In this document: positions 33,477 to 43,447 of the stretch, piece after piece
How the letters are laid out: each line of letters starts with the position of its first letter
Numbering within the stretch: position 1 is the stretch's first letter
NCBI RefSeq assembly: GCF_032926325.1
Contig: NZ_CP136709.1
Location: 1,277,501 to 1,341,500 of the forward strand
Length of the DNA: 64,000 nucleotides
Direction of reading: 5' to 3'
Source: Aestuariibaculum lutulentum
GTDB taxonomy: Bacteria; Bacteroidota; Bacteroidia; Flavobacteriales; Flavobacteriaceae
Notes under the pieces: model-generated
Databases searched by the model: none
What the model was told of the DNA's origin: nothing
What the model saw: the letters and a program-made list of their open reading frames with translations, nothing else
Translations under genes and position numbers: made by a program

Positions 33477-34628
33477 ATGAAATTCCTCAAAAAGCTACTT
33501 AAATGGACTGTAATAACCATAGCGCTACTTATTACTTTACTTTACCTCTTCGATTACGGTTATATTATTCGTGGTGCCAAAATCGTTTACTTCACAGGTC
33601 ATAATACGGCATTTATTGATGATTATCCGTATTTCGAAAACGATACTATAAAAAAAGGAACAGATGCTCAACCTTGGCCTATTCACAAAAATTATAATTC
33701 AATTGAACCAACCGAAAAACTAACTAAAGTCAACAAAGACTGGGGTACCATTGCATATGTTATCATTAAAAACGATAGTATTTGGTTTGAGAATTATTAT
33801 GAAAACTTCGATGAACACTCAAAAACCAATTCGTTTTCAATGGCTAAAAGTATCACCACTACTTTACTGGGAAAAGCTATTATGGATGGCTATATAGAGA
33901 GCTTAGACCAACCTGTTAGTGATTTTTATCCGCAATATAATGAGGCTAAAACTACAGTTGGCGATTTAGCTTCAATGGCCTCAGGTTTAGATTGGGTTGA
34001 GCATTACACGAGTCCGTTTTCGGTAACCGCAAGAGCCAATTACGACGATGATTTAGCCGAAACTATTCTTGACCAAAAAGTGATAGAGGAACCAGGAAAA
34101 TCATTTAAGTACTTAAGTGGCAACACTCAGTTACTAGGGATGATTATAGAAAAAGCATCAGGAAAATCATTATCAAGTTACTTATCTGAAAGCTTTTGGG
34201 AACCTATGGGAGCTACAGATGATGCGCTTTGGCAGCTAGATGATAGTAAACATAAATTAGCCAAAGCCTTTTGCTGTATTTCCAGCAATGCAAGAGATTT
34301 TGCCCGTTTCGGAAAATTATACAAAGATTACGGAAAATGGAACGGCAAACAACTTTTAGACTCGGCTTATGCTGTAAAAAGTGTGACGCCTCGTTTTACC
34401 GAAAGCCCAGAGTACGGCTATGGCTGGTGGATGAAAGATGTTGGAAGCAAACACTTTTTTATGATGCGTGGACATCTAGGACAATATGTTATTGTTGAGC
34501 CAGAAGACAACCTTATCATTGTACGTTTAGGACATAGAAAATCGCCTGACGAAGGCATTGGCCAATTCACACAAGATATTACCGTTTATATTGAAGAAGC
34601 TTATAACATGTTAGGATATGATCTCTAA
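33477..34628 (+). CDS. Class C beta-lactamase-type serine hydrolase
   Basis: A 383-residue protein with an N-terminal membrane anchor (residues about 8-28). The SxxK nucleophile motif is in FSMAKSITTTLL. The second motif is YLSGNTQLLG. The third, KTG-equivalent, is RGHLGQYVIV (HxG form). This is the pattern of esterase/D-aminopeptidase members of the beta-lactamase family rather than of resistance enzymes. Substrate unknown. Its last 11 nt overlap the exonuclease gene. Confidence 0.87.
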   Translation: MKFLKKLLKWTVITIALLITLLYLFDYGYIIRGAKIVYFTGHNTAFIDDYPYFENDTIKKGTDAQPWPIHKNYNSIEPTEKLTKVNKDWGTIAYVIIKNDSIWFENYYENFDEHSKTNSFSMAKSITTTLLGKAIMDGYIESLDQPVSDFYPQYNEAKTTVGDLASMASGLDWVEHYTSPFSVTARANYDDDLAETILDQKVIEEPGKSFKYLSGNTQLLGMIIEKASGKSLSSYLSESFWEPMGATDDALWQLDDSKHKLAKAFCCISSNARDFARFGKLYKDYGKWNGKQLLDSAYAVKSVTPRFTESPEYGYGWWMKDVGSKHFFMMRGHLGQYVIVEPEDNLIIVRLGHRKSPDEGIGQFTQDITVYIEEAYNMLGYDL

Positions 34629-35331
34629 AATTAACTTAGAAAACATATTATTTTTAGATATTGAAACCGTTCCTGAGGTTCAGCATTTCACCGATTTAGA
34701 TGAAACCAAGCAGGCCTTATGGGAACAAAAATCGCAGTACCAGCGTAAAGACGATTACACCGCCGAAGAATTTTACGATCGCGCCGGTATCTGGGCCGAA
34801 TTTGGAAAAATTGTATGTATTTCGGTGGGGTATTTTGCTTTTAAAGGCGACATTCGTTCCTTCAGAGTGACTTCATTCTTTGGTGATGAAGCCAAACTTT
34901 TAAAGGATTTTAAAAATTTACTAAATACACATTTCAACCACCCTAATCATTTGCTTTGCGGACATAACGCTAAGGAATTCGACTTTCCTTATATTGCCCG
35001 CCGTATGATTATAAATGGCATTGAACTTCCGCATAAGCTCAATTTATTTGGTAAAAAGCCTTGGGAAGTCCCGCACATAGATACCTTAGAACTTTGGAAA
35101 TTCGGAGATTTTAAAAGTTACACATCGCTAAAACTACTCACCAATGTTTTAGGTGTGCCTTCGCCTAAAGATGACATTGACGGTAGTGAAGTGTATCGCG
35201 TATATTACGAAGAAAACGAAATAGATCGCATTGTAATTTATTGCGAAAAAGATACCATTGCCGTTGCACAAATATTTTTGCGATTACGTGGTGACGAGCT
35301 ATTAACCAACGATGAAATTATTCACATATAA
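34618..35331 (+). CDS. Predicted 3'-5' exonuclease, PolB-like DEDD family
   Basis: A 237-residue RNase H-fold protein. Exo I is ILFLDIETVPEV, Exo II is CGHNAKEFDFPYIARRM and Exo III is YCEKDTIAVAQI, giving the DEDD residues. It has no polymerase domain. Family members are stand-alone nucleases of unknown substrate. The start overlaps the serine hydrolase gene by 11 nt and the ABC ATPase gene begins directly after the stop, so the three form one transcript. Confidence 0.87.
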   Translation: MISKINLENILFLDIETVPEVQHFTDLDETKQALWEQKSQYQRKDDYTAEEFYDRAGIWAEFGKIVCISVGYFAFKGDIRSFRVTSFFGDEAKLLKDFKNLLNTHFNHPNHLLCGHNAKEFDFPYIARRMIINGIELPHKLNLFGKKPWEVPHIDTLELWKFGDFKSYTSLKLLTNVLGVPSPKDDIDGSEVYRVYYEENEIDRIVIYCEKDTIAVAQIFLRLRGDELLTNDEIIHI

Positions 35332-37011
35332 ATGCAGAACTCCCCAATTTTAAACATAAAAAACTTAGCCATTGCCTTTGGAAATAATGAAGTTATTCAC
35401 AATATATCCTATCATTTAAATCAGAATGAAATTCTGGGTATTGTTGGTGAATCAGGTTCTGGAAAATCGGTTTCATCGTTAGCCGTTTTAGGTTTACTAC
35501 CAAAGAAAATTTCTAAGATTACTTCAGGGCAAATTCTATTTAATAATGAAGATTTAATCCCGTTATCTTCAAAGGAATTACAAAATATTCGTGGCAAAAA
35601 AATAGCCATGATTTTTCAGGAACCCATGAGTTCTTTAAACCCGTCTATGACCTGCGGAAAACAGGTTCAGGAAATTCTGCTTCAGCATACCCATTTATCT
35701 AAACAGGAAGCTAAAGCAGAAACCATTGCCCTTTTTGAAAAGGTAAAACTTCCGAATCCCTCCCGCGTTTATGATGCTTATCCGCATGAGATTTCCGGCG
35801 GACAAAAGCAACGGGTTATGATTGCTATGGCGATAAGTTGTAAACCCGATGTTTTAATTGCCGACGAACCGACGACGGCTCTAGATGTTACGGTTCAAAA
35901 AGAAATCATCAAATTACTTAAAGAGCTTCAAGTAGAAACGAAAATGAGTGTCATTTTCATCACGCACGATTTGTCTTTAATCTCTGAAATAGCCAACCGT
36001 GTTCTAGTGATGTATAAAGGCGACATTGTTGAACAAGGTGATGCGCATAGCATTTTTCATACACCGCAACACACCTACACCAAAGCATTAATTAATGCTC
36101 GCCCATCGTTAGACACCCGACTAAAAGTTTTGCCAACCATTAAGGATTACCTTGAAGGCACAACCAAACATAGCATTATTACTACCGAAGACCGAAAACA
36201 AAAACACAACACTATTTACAGCAAACCACCTTTATTGGAAGTAATTAATGTTGAAAAGGAATATATTTCTAAAAGCGGATGGTTTAGTTCTCCTAATTCA
36301 TTTAAGGCCGTAAATAATGTTAGTTTTAAATTATTCGAAGGCGAAACTTTAGGTTTGGTAGGTGAATCTGGCTGTGGAAAATCGACTTTAGGAAATGCCA
36401 TACTTCAGCTTGATAAAGCCACTACAGGACAGATTTTATACAAAGGCACCGATATTACCAAACTATCAAATAAAGCAATAAAAACCCTTAGAAAAGAGAT
36501 TCAGATTATATTTCAGGATCCGTATTCATCTTTAAACCCAAGAATTCCTGTTGGTGAAGCCATTATGGAACCCATGCAGGTACATAAGCTTTATAATTCC
36601 AATAAAGAACGAAAAGCCAAAGTGATTGACATACTGGAGCGTGTAGGATTGTCTGAAGACTATTTTAACCGTTATCCTCATGAGTTTTCAGGAGGGCAAC
36701 GCCAACGTATTGGTATTGCCAGAACGATTGCCTTACAACCTAAGTTGATTGTTTGCGACGAATCGGTTTCGGCATTGGATATTTCGGTTCAGGCACAGGT
36801 TTTAAATCTGCTGAATGAGCTTAAGGAAAGTTTCGGATTTACATATATATTTATCTCACACGATTTAGCTGTGGTGAAATACATGTCGGATCAATTATTG
36901 GTTATGAATCAGGGTAAAATAGAAGAATTGGGTGATGCTGACACCATTTACAGCACACCCAATTCTGCATACACTAAAAAATTAATAAAGGCTATCCCGA
37001 AGGGATTATAA
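35332..37011 (+). CDS. Fused double ATPase of a peptide/nickel-type ABC importer
   Basis: A 559-residue protein with two complete nucleotide-binding domains (DppD-DppF or YejF type). Walker A: GESGSGKS near residue 40 and GESGCGKS near 345. Signatures: EISGGQKQR and FSGGQRQR. Walker B: VLIADEPTTALD and LIVCDESVSALD, the second with DES in place of DEP. A C-terminal oligopeptide-transporter extension follows each domain. The permease and binding-protein genes are not adjacent. Confidence 0.92.
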   Translation: MQNSPILNIKNLAIAFGNNEVIHNISYHLNQNEILGIVGESGSGKSVSSLAVLGLLPKKISKITSGQILFNNEDLIPLSSKELQNIRGKKIAMIFQEPMSSLNPSMTCGKQVQEILLQHTHLSKQEAKAETIALFEKVKLPNPSRVYDAYPHEISGGQKQRVMIAMAISCKPDVLIADEPTTALDVTVQKEIIKLLKELQVETKMSVIFITHDLSLISEIANRVLVMYKGDIVEQGDAHSIFHTPQHTYTKALINARPSLDTRLKVLPTIKDYLEGTTKHSIITTEDRKQKHNTIYSKPPLLEVINVEKEYISKSGWFSSPNSFKAVNNVSFKLFEGETLGLVGESGCGKSTLGNAILQLDKATTGQILYKGTDITKLSNKAIKTLRKEIQIIFQDPYSSLNPRIPVGEAIMEPMQVHKLYNSNKERKAKVIDILERVGLSEDYFNRYPHEFSGGQRQRIGIARTIALQPKLIVCDESVSALDISVQAQVLNLLNELKESFGFTYIFISHDLAVVKYMSDQLLVMNQGKIEELGDADTIYSTPNSAYTKKLIKAIPKGL

Positions 37012-37134
37012 CATGAACACTTTTTTAGTTAAATAGAATAAACTCTTTAAAAACCTTAGGTTTTCACGCATTGTTTCTTTGAATTTATTCTCCGTCAATG
37101 TAGGTTGGTCAGGTAGATTTGTTGCAAAATTCAT
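37006..37134 (-). CDS. Possible 42-residue protein
   Basis: A minus-strand ORF starting MNFATNLPDQPTLTENKFK and ending KKVFML. It overlaps the last 6 nt of the ABC ATPase gene. It is basic and amphipathic in its second half, with no recognised family. The rest of the interval to scoB (37135-37313) is A/T-rich without other structure that I can support. Chance ORF not excluded. Confidence 0.35.
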   Translation of the reverse strand: MNFATNLPDQPTLTENKFKETMRENLRFLKSLFYLTKKVFML

Positions 37135-37313
37135 AAGCGTTAAGTTTATGATAGATTTAGGTAAATCTGATTAATAATTTGGTTTCTTTGGGGATTACTA
37201 AGATACAATTGATTTTCAATATCATCGTCAAAAAACATATAAATTCGATGAAATGCAATTATTTTTAACATTTTACCGAATTTAACCTACAAAATAACTA
37301 TATCTTCTTACAA

Positions 37314-37967
37314 CTAAAGAATCATTTCAGGAATATCTCCTTCAACAGTTAATGTCCCTTCAGTTGCTTTTTGAATCTCCTCAACAGAAACTCCGGGAGC
37401 ACGCTCTAATAATTTAAAGCCATTTGGTGTAACCTCAACCACTGCCAAGTTGGTTACAATCTTTTTAACACACCCAACGCCCGTTAAAGGCAAGGAACAT
37501 CTTTTTAGTAATTTAGACTCCCCTTCTCTATTGGTATGCATCATAGCTACAATAATATTTTCTGCACTGGCAACCAAATCCATAGCGCCTCCCATACCTT
37601 TAACCATCTTACCCGGAATTTTCCAGTTGGCAATGTCTCCATTTTCAGCAACCTCCATGGCTCCTAAAATCGTTAAATCGACATGCTGTCCACGAATCAT
37701 GGAGAAACTTAAGGCAGAATCAAAAAAACTTGCACCCGGCAACGTGGTTATGGTTTGTTTTCCGGCGTTAATCACATCGGCATCTTCTTCGCCTTCAAAC
37801 GGAAAAGGCCCCATACCTAAAACGCCATTTTCACTTTGAAATTCTACTTCAATATCATTACGCACATAATTAGCAACCAAAGTTGGAATACCAATACCAA
37901 GGTTTACATAGTAACCATCCTTAACTTCTTTAGCAATACGCTTAGCTATACCTACTTTATCTAACAT
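37314..37967 (-). CDS. scoB: 3-oxoacid CoA-transferase, subunit B
   Basis: A 217-residue subunit of the CoA transferase that moves CoA from succinyl-CoA to acetoacetate. The catalytic glutamate is in FQSENGVLGMGPFP. GIGIPTLVANYV near the N-terminus and GGAMDLVASAENIIVAM are conserved. It follows scoA by 2 nt. Ketone-body or acetoacetate use, or amino-acid degradation, is the usual role. Confidence 0.94.
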   Translation of the reverse strand: MLDKVGIAKRIAKEVKDGYYVNLGIGIPTLVANYVRNDIEVEFQSENGVLGMGPFPFEGEEDADVINAGKQTITTLPGASFFDSALSFSMIRGQHVDLTILGAMEVAENGDIANWKIPGKMVKGMGGAMDLVASAENIIVAMMHTNREGESKLLKRCSLPLTGVGCVKKIVTNLAVVEVTPNGFKLLERAPGVSVEEIQKATEGTLTVEGDIPEMIL

Positions 37968-37969
37968 AA

Positions 37970-38671
37970 TTAACTTCTTTGTCTTACAGTTCGTTGTTCA
38001 ATTCGTTTTTCGTAACGTTCGCCCCTTAGAATACGTTGCACAAATATGCCAGGAATATGAATCTGGTTAGGATCCAGTTCTCCGAGAGGTACTAATTCTT
38101 CAACCTCAGCTACCGTAATTTTAGCTGCTCCGCACATTACCGGATTAAAATTTCGAGCGGTTCCTTTAAATATTAAATTCCCTGCCGCATCCCCCTTCCA
38201 GGCTTTAACAAAAGCGAAATCGGCTTTAAAGGCATGTTCCAGGATATACATTTTATCATTAAATTCTCGGGATTCTTTACCTTCGGCGACTTCTGTACCG
38301 TAACCAGCTGGCGTATAAAATGCAGGAATACCAGCCTGAGCTGCACGGCAACGTTCTGCCAAAGTCCCTTGCGGAATAAGTTCTACTTCCAATTCGCCAG
38401 ATAACATCTGACGTTCGAACTCATCGTTTTCACCTACATAAGAAGAAATCATTTTTTTTATCTGGCGATTTTGAAGTAATAACCCCAGACCAAAATCATC
38501 TACACCGGCATTATTGGAAATACAGGTTAATCCTTTTACTCCAAGATTAACCAATTCGGCAATAGCGTTTTCAGGAATACCACTTAAACCGAAACCACCA
38601 ACCATAAGGGTCATATTATCGGTAACCCCTTGTAAAGCTTCACTTATATTAGCTACTTTCTTATTTATCAT
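37970..38671 (-). CDS. scoA: 3-oxoacid CoA-transferase, subunit A
   Basis: A 233-residue subunit from the ATG at 38671; a six-residue longer frame begins with TTG at 38689. The glycine loop VGGFGLSGIPENAIAEL binds CoA. IPAFYTPAGYGTEVAEGKE and KADFAFVKAWKGDAAGNL are family signatures. Two nt before scoB in one operon. The pair together equals the single-chain SCOT of animals in length. Confidence 0.94.
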   Translation of the reverse strand: MINKKVANISEALQGVTDNMTLMVGGFGLSGIPENAIAELVNLGVKGLTCISNNAGVDDFGLGLLLQNRQIKKMISSYVGENDEFERQMLSGELEVELIPQGTLAERCRAAQAGIPAFYTPAGYGTEVAEGKESREFNDKMYILEHAFKADFAFVKAWKGDAAGNLIFKGTARNFNPVMCGAAKITVAEVEELVPLGELDPNQIHIPGIFVQRILRGERYEKRIEQRTVRQRS

Positions 38672-38738
38672 TATTATTAGTTTTAGCAATATAAATTTAC
38701 GAATAACAAAATGATAACTACAAAATATCGAGAAATAA

Positions 38739-38767
38739 AAAACCCGTTCAATTTATGAACGGGTTTT
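38739..38767 (-). terminator. Terminator of the ricT-gldH-PBP1A run
   Basis: The stem AAAACCCGTTCA/TGAACGGGTTTT has a 5-nt loop and T-rich minus-strand flank, 22 nt after the PBP1A stop. Confidence 0.85.
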
Positions 38768-38788
38768 CAATATTGATTCTTAATCAAT

Positions 38789-41125
38789 TTAGAATTCTAA
38801 ATCATCTGGTGTTTCTTTTTCTTCCTGAATAACGTTATCATTATCAGCAGGACTATCACAATCTACACGAATAGATAAATTTTCAGGGGCTTCAAAATCT
38901 GCCTTAGAAATATTAAGTGTTTCATCGGCATAACAACTCTTCATATACATACCCCATATTGGTAATGCCATGGTGGCTCCCTGACCATAAGTAATGGTTC
39001 TAAAGTGTACCGAGCGGTCTTCACCACCAACCCAGACTCCGGTTACTAAATTAGGTACCATACCCATAAACCACCCGTCACTCTGGTTTTGTGTTGTTCC
39101 GGTTTTACCGGCTATTGGATTCTCAAATTCATATGGATAACCAGTAATAACTTCCTTGTAAACCTGATTATTAACACCCCAGTTACCACGTAATCTGGTA
39201 CCAGAACCACCACGAGTAACACCTTCTAAAAGTTTTACGGTTACATATGCGGTTTCTTCACCCACCACATCACGTGTCTCTGGCTTAAACTGATATAAAA
39301 TAGTTCCGTTTTTATCTTCAATAGTCGTTACCATTACTGGCTTTGTATACACGCCTTTATTTGCAAAAGTTGAATAAGCCCCGACCATCTCGTAAACACT
39401 TAAATCGGCTGTTCCTAAGGCGATAGATGGTACCGGAGGAATCTCAGAATCGACTCCTAATTTATCAACTAACTCAATAACGGTTTCCGGCCCTACTTTA
39501 TCCATTAAACGTGCCGTTACCGTATTTACGGAATTCGCTAACGCATTTTTCAAAGTTAGATTTCCACCATACTTCCCATCTGAATTTTTAGGACACCAGT
39601 CTTCTATATTCCCGTATTTATCCTTTTCTATACAGAATGGTGTATTCGGGAATTCGTCACAAGGAGACAGATGTAACTGATCTACAGCGGTAGCATAAAC
39701 AAACGGCTTGAATGTTGAACCTACCTGACGTTTTCCTTGTTTTACCATATCGTATTGGAAATGACGATAATTCATCCCTCCAACCCATGCTTTCACATGA
39801 CCCGTTTGCGGATCCATAGACATCATACCGGTACGTAAAAACGTTTTATAATAACGTATAGAATCGATTGGTTTCATAATCGTATCAATTTCTGAAGGTT
39901 TCCCTTCCTTCCATGCAAATACCGACATTTGAATTGGCTTTTGAAACGATTCCTCAATCTCTTTATTAGATTTTCCTAAATCGTATTTCATATGTCTCCA
40001 ACGCTCTGATTGACGCATAGAGTTTCTCAAAAGCGCATCAATCTCTTCTTTTGATAAATCTAAAAACGGTGCCGTAGGATTTCTATCGGGTGTATTCTGG
40101 TGGAAAAACTCTTTCTGAAGTTTTGCCATATGCTTTTGTACTGCATCTTCGGCGTACTGCTGCATTCTGGAATCTATTGTTGTATAAATTTTTAATCCAT
40201 CGTTATACAAATTCCATTTGGTTCCATCTGGTTTCGGATTGTCTTTAATCCACTCTTTCATAAAGGAGTCCAGATACCCTCTAAAATATGTTGCGATACC
40301 TTCACGATGTGATTCGGGAGTGTATTTTACATCAAGTTCGGTTTTTTGAAGTGAATCTTTAACCGTTTCAGTTATATACCCATACTTTTCCATTTGAGAT
40401 AATACCGTATTTCTTCGGTTTTTTACCCCTTCAGCATTTCTTAACGGATTATATAAAGCCGAGTTTTTAAACATCCCCACCAACATGGCAGATTCTTTAA
40501 GCGTTAAATCCTTTGGTTCCTTACCGAAGTATATTCTGGCAGCACTACGAATACCATCGGCATTGTTTAAGAAATCGTAAATATTAAAATACTGTGCAAT
40601 AATTTCTTCTTTGGTGTATTGACGCTCCAAACGAATAGCTATAATCCACTCTTTTACTTTCTGAAGTATACGTTCCACAATGTTTTTAGAACCTTCACCA
40701 TGAAATAACTGTTTGGCTAACTGCTGCGAAATGGTACTGGCTCCTCCACCACTTCCTAACTTAACTACAGCTCTTAATGTACCAATAGCATCCACTCCAG
40801 AATGTTGTTCGAAACGCGCATCTTCAGTTGCAATTAAGGCATTCACCAAATCCTGTGGTAAATCTTCGTAACCAACAGGTGTTCTGTTATCGTTAAAGTA
40901 AAATTTTCCTAAAGTTTGTCCGTCTGAAGAAATAATCTCAGTTGCTAAATTCGTTCTTGGGTTTTCTAATACGGTATGATCGGGCATTTCGCCAAAAGCA
41001 CCCCATGATGCCAATAAAAATATAAAGACTACGGCCAGAACTCCTGCGGTAAATAGCATCCAAAACCAACGTATGTATTTAGAGAAGTTTGTTGTAGGTT
41101 CTGCTTCTTGTTTTTTTGTTGCCAT
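38789..41125 (-). CDS. Class A penicillin-binding protein 1A
   Basis: A 778-residue bifunctional murein synthase. An N-terminal TM helix (residues about 18-42) is followed by the GT51 glycosyltransferase (ALIATEDARFEQHSGVD, GGGASTISQQLAKQLF, KVKEWIIAIRLER). The transpeptidase domain has SxxK in VGSTFKPFVYA, SxN in LANSVNTVTA and KTG in IAGKTGTTQNQS. It lies 63 nt downstream of gldH on the same strand, so it is probably in the ricT-gldH-PBP1A transcript. Confidence 0.95.
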   Translation of the reverse strand: MATKKQEAEPTTNFSKYIRWFWMLFTAGVLAVVFIFLLASWGAFGEMPDHTVLENPRTNLATEIISSDGQTLGKFYFNDNRTPVGYEDLPQDLVNALIATEDARFEQHSGVDAIGTLRAVVKLGSGGGASTISQQLAKQLFHGEGSKNIVERILQKVKEWIIAIRLERQYTKEEIIAQYFNIYDFLNNADGIRSAARIYFGKEPKDLTLKESAMLVGMFKNSALYNPLRNAEGVKNRRNTVLSQMEKYGYITETVKDSLQKTELDVKYTPESHREGIATYFRGYLDSFMKEWIKDNPKPDGTKWNLYNDGLKIYTTIDSRMQQYAEDAVQKHMAKLQKEFFHQNTPDRNPTAPFLDLSKEEIDALLRNSMRQSERWRHMKYDLGKSNKEIEESFQKPIQMSVFAWKEGKPSEIDTIMKPIDSIRYYKTFLRTGMMSMDPQTGHVKAWVGGMNYRHFQYDMVKQGKRQVGSTFKPFVYATAVDQLHLSPCDEFPNTPFCIEKDKYGNIEDWCPKNSDGKYGGNLTLKNALANSVNTVTARLMDKVGPETVIELVDKLGVDSEIPPVPSIALGTADLSVYEMVGAYSTFANKGVYTKPVMVTTIEDKNGTILYQFKPETRDVVGEETAYVTVKLLEGVTRGGSGTRLRGNWGVNNQVYKEVITGYPYEFENPIAGKTGTTQNQSDGWFMGMVPNLVTGVWVGGEDRSVHFRTITYGQGATMALPIWGMYMKSCYADETLNISKADFEAPENLSIRVDCDSPADNDNVIQEEKETPDDLEF

Positions 41126-41188
41126 GTACTTTTATTTATAAATACGATTTGAATGGGATCTATAGATTACATTCTATAGATGAAATAG

Positions 41189-41686
41189 TTAGTTGTTACT
41201 GTTTATGTGTTCTATTCTAAAACCAACATCGGTTATACCTTCAAGCTCTACGACACCATTAACCTTACCATTTTCTCTCATGGCTTGCTGAATATTTACC
41301 TTATAATTACCAGCTTCTTTAAACACAACTCCTTCTTTATACCAAAGTTTATTTTCTTTTGTATCGGTCACCCCAGTACCTAACAACTTTCCTGTTGGAT
41401 CGGCCATCCGGTACTCTAAGGTATCTTTTATTGTCTTTCCATGCGGAAAAACCATTTCAACAATTAAAAACAAATTGTTGTATTTATAGGCATTTGTATT
41501 CCTAAGGTTGACAAACAAATTATAAGCCTTAGTAGAATCTGGAGGTGTTATATCAAAACTAACTATAGAATCTTTATGCCATTTATTAGGAACCGATTTA
41601 TACTCGTCGAAAACTCGATTTGAATCGCAAGACACAAATACTAATGAACATATCGCTAAAAATACTAACGTATTATTTCGTAACAT
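41189..41686 (-). CDS. gldH: Gliding motility lipoprotein GldH
   Basis: A 165-residue lipoprotein from the ATG at 41686. The frame is open further upstream but a signal peptide starts here: MLRNNTLVFLAICSLVFVSC, lipobox FVSC. The mature domain carries RVFDEYKSVPNKWHKDS and LRNTNAYKYNNLFLIVEM, typical of GldH. In Flavobacterium johnsoniae GldH is needed for gliding; gliding uses the type IX secretion machinery. The start overlaps the ricT stop by 14 nt, a conserved neighbourhood in Flavobacteriia. Confidence 0.9.
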   Translation of the reverse strand: MLRNNTLVFLAICSLVFVSCDSNRVFDEYKSVPNKWHKDSIVSFDITPPDSTKAYNLFVNLRNTNAYKYNNLFLIVEMVFPHGKTIKDTLEYRMADPTGKLLGTGVTDTKENKLWYKEGVVFKEAGNYKVNIQQAMRENGKVNGVVELEGITDVGFRIEHINSNN

Positions 41687-43103
41687 CCTTATTCTTTTGA
41701 CTTTGGTTTTGGTTTTGGTTTGGATTTGGGTTCTGATTCTGCGGTTTCTTTTTATTTCTAGAACGATTGTTGTTTCGGTTTCTGTTTTTATTCCCTCCAG
41801 TAGTTTTAGGATCTGCAACATTATTTCCGGCTTCAGTTCCTTTAGCTTTAGGATTTTTGGCTCTTGTTCTGGTATTATTATTCGCTCCTTTATCAGACGC
41901 TGGCGCAGAAGGTTTTGTTTCTGTTACATTACTATTTGCTCCGCCTTTGGCTTTCGAATTCTGATTTCGGTTATTCTTATTTCTACTATTTTTACGTTTT
42001 TTATTAGGTTTTGGACTATCGAATCGTGTTAAACTATCCTGACCTACAACGTTTTCAAACTCAGTTTTAGTATCTTCAATAAGATCTGAAGCATATTCTT
42101 CAAGGCTTGCCACCTTTTTATTCTTCTTATTTAAAGCAATAATTTCATTCGCCTGATCGGCAGTTATCTTATGCCAGTTAATCCATTCTCCTTCATAAGC
42201 ATACCACATGTGACCTTTAAAAATATCGGTTTTCTGGCAAATGGCAACGCCTTTTTCGGTTTGTAGTTTTATTTCAGATTTAGGAAAATCTTTAAGCGCA
42301 TCTAAGTACGTGTCTAACTCGTAATTTAAACAACACTTCAATTTACCACATTGTCCGGCTAATTTTTGAGGATTTAATGACAATTGCTGATAGCGTGCTG
42401 CCGAAGTACTTACCGAACGGAAATCGGTTAACCAGGTCGAACAACACAGCTCACGACCACAAGACCCAATGCCTCCTAGTCGGGCAGCTTCCTGACGGAA
42501 CCCTACCTGTTTCATCTCGATACGTGTTTTAAACTCTCGAGCAAATACTTTAATTAACTCACGGAAATCGACACGCTCTTCGGCTGTATAGTAAAACGTT
42601 GCTTTGCTGGCATCGCCCTGAAACTCGATATCGGAAATTTTCATTTCCAGTTTCAAATCTATTGCAAACTGTCTTGCTTTCACCTTCATTGGCTCTTCAC
42701 GATCGCGTGCAGCTTGCCAAATATCTATATCTTTTTGATTGGCTTTTCGGTATATTTTAAGTTCTTCGTCGGGTGTTTCAGAAATACTTTTACGTTTCAT
42801 TTGAATACGCACCAATTCCCCCGTAAGGGTTACCATACCAATATCGTGGCCTGTTGCTGCCTGTGTAGCCACAACATCCCCAATGCTAAGCGTTAAATGC
42901 TCTGTATTTTTGTAGTAATCTTTTCTTCCGTTTTTAAAGCGAACCTCAACCCAGTCAAACGGTTTCTCACCACTTGGAAGAGACATATTAGACAACCAAT
43001 CGAAAACCGTTAATTTATTACAACTATCTGTTCCGCAGGTGCCATTATTTTTACATCCTTTTGGTTGACCGTCTTTACCAGTTGAACAACTGTTACAAGC
43101 CAT
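41673..43103 (-). CDS. ricT: RicT/YaaT-like PSP1-domain protein with low-complexity tail
   Basis: A 476-residue protein. The N-terminus is Cys-rich (MACNSCSTGKDGQPKGC and CGTDSC). The PSP1 core holds GIGSCGRELCCSTWL and LKCCLNYE, cysteines that in RicT of Bacillus help hold Fe-S clusters. The last 130 residues are a disordered Asn/Lys/Gln-rich tail rich in NRN and QNQ repeats, absent from Bacillus RicT. Ric proteins affect RNA processing; the role here is not established. Translationally coupled to gldH. Confidence 0.88.
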   Translation of the reverse strand: MACNSCSTGKDGQPKGCKNNGTCGTDSCNKLTVFDWLSNMSLPSGEKPFDWVEVRFKNGRKDYYKNTEHLTLSIGDVVATQAATGHDIGMVTLTGELVRIQMKRKSISETPDEELKIYRKANQKDIDIWQAARDREEPMKVKARQFAIDLKLEMKISDIEFQGDASKATFYYTAEERVDFRELIKVFAREFKTRIEMKQVGFRQEAARLGGIGSCGRELCCSTWLTDFRSVSTSAARYQQLSLNPQKLAGQCGKLKCCLNYELDTYLDALKDFPKSEIKLQTEKGVAICQKTDIFKGHMWYAYEGEWINWHKITADQANEIIALNKKNKKVASLEEYASDLIEDTKTEFENVVGQDSLTRFDSPKPNKKRKNSRNKNNRNQNSKAKGGANSNVTETKPSAPASDKGANNNTRTRAKNPKAKGTEAGNNVADPKTTGGNKNRNRNNNRSRNKKKPQNQNPNPNQNQNQSQKNKDVTK

Positions 43104-43216
43104 AAATTTCTATATATTGAATTCGCTAATATTTAAACTATTGCGAATGAATGTTCATATTATTTCCAAAAGGTAAAGATAAGATTATTATATAGACTAT
43201 CTAAATCGATAAAAAA

Positions 43217-43447
43217 TTAAATATTTTTTACATCAATTATCTTTACCGGGCATGCTTTTGCAGCATTTTCGCAGTCTTCTAAAATCATGTGGTCGTTAGA
43301 TTTAATGGTGAAAAAGCCTTTCTTATCGACACTTTTCAACAACACCGACTTCCCATCTTTCTTCGACATTTGAAACTGATTGGGTGCCAACTCGACGCAG
43401 TAATTACACCCAATACATTTATTTCGCTGTAAGGTAACAACAACCAT
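43217..43447 (-). CDS. Small ferredoxin, single [4Fe-4S] type
   Basis: A 76-residue protein with CIGCNYCVELAPNQF and the fourth cysteine in AAKACPVKIIDV, which gives one [4Fe-4S] site (CxxCxxC...CP). An extra Cys is in LEDCENAA. Its start overlaps the stop of the U32 gene by one base (TAATG), so the two are translationally coupled. Since TrhP-type U32 proteins carry an Fe-S cluster, an electron or cluster-supply role for this ferredoxin is suggested. Confidence 0.9.
   Translation of the reverse strand: MVVVTLQRNKCIGCNYCVELAPNQFQMSKKDGKSVLLKSVDKKGFFTIKSNDHMILEDCENAAKACPVKIIDVKNI

Noticed and set aside
33477..34628. Antibiotic-resistance beta-lactamase
   Set aside because: The motifs fit the wider serine hydrolase/esterase family (HxG instead of KTG); no evidence of beta-lactam hydrolysis.
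41687..41821. Longer gldH frame beginning inside ricT
   Set aside because: It reads the ricT low-complexity tail in another frame and would bury the lipoprotein signal peptide.
41697..42032. Hydrophobic plus-strand frames opposite the ricT tail
   Set aside because: They arise from the repetitive Asn/Arg/Lys codons of the ricT tail read in antisense; no independent gene signals.
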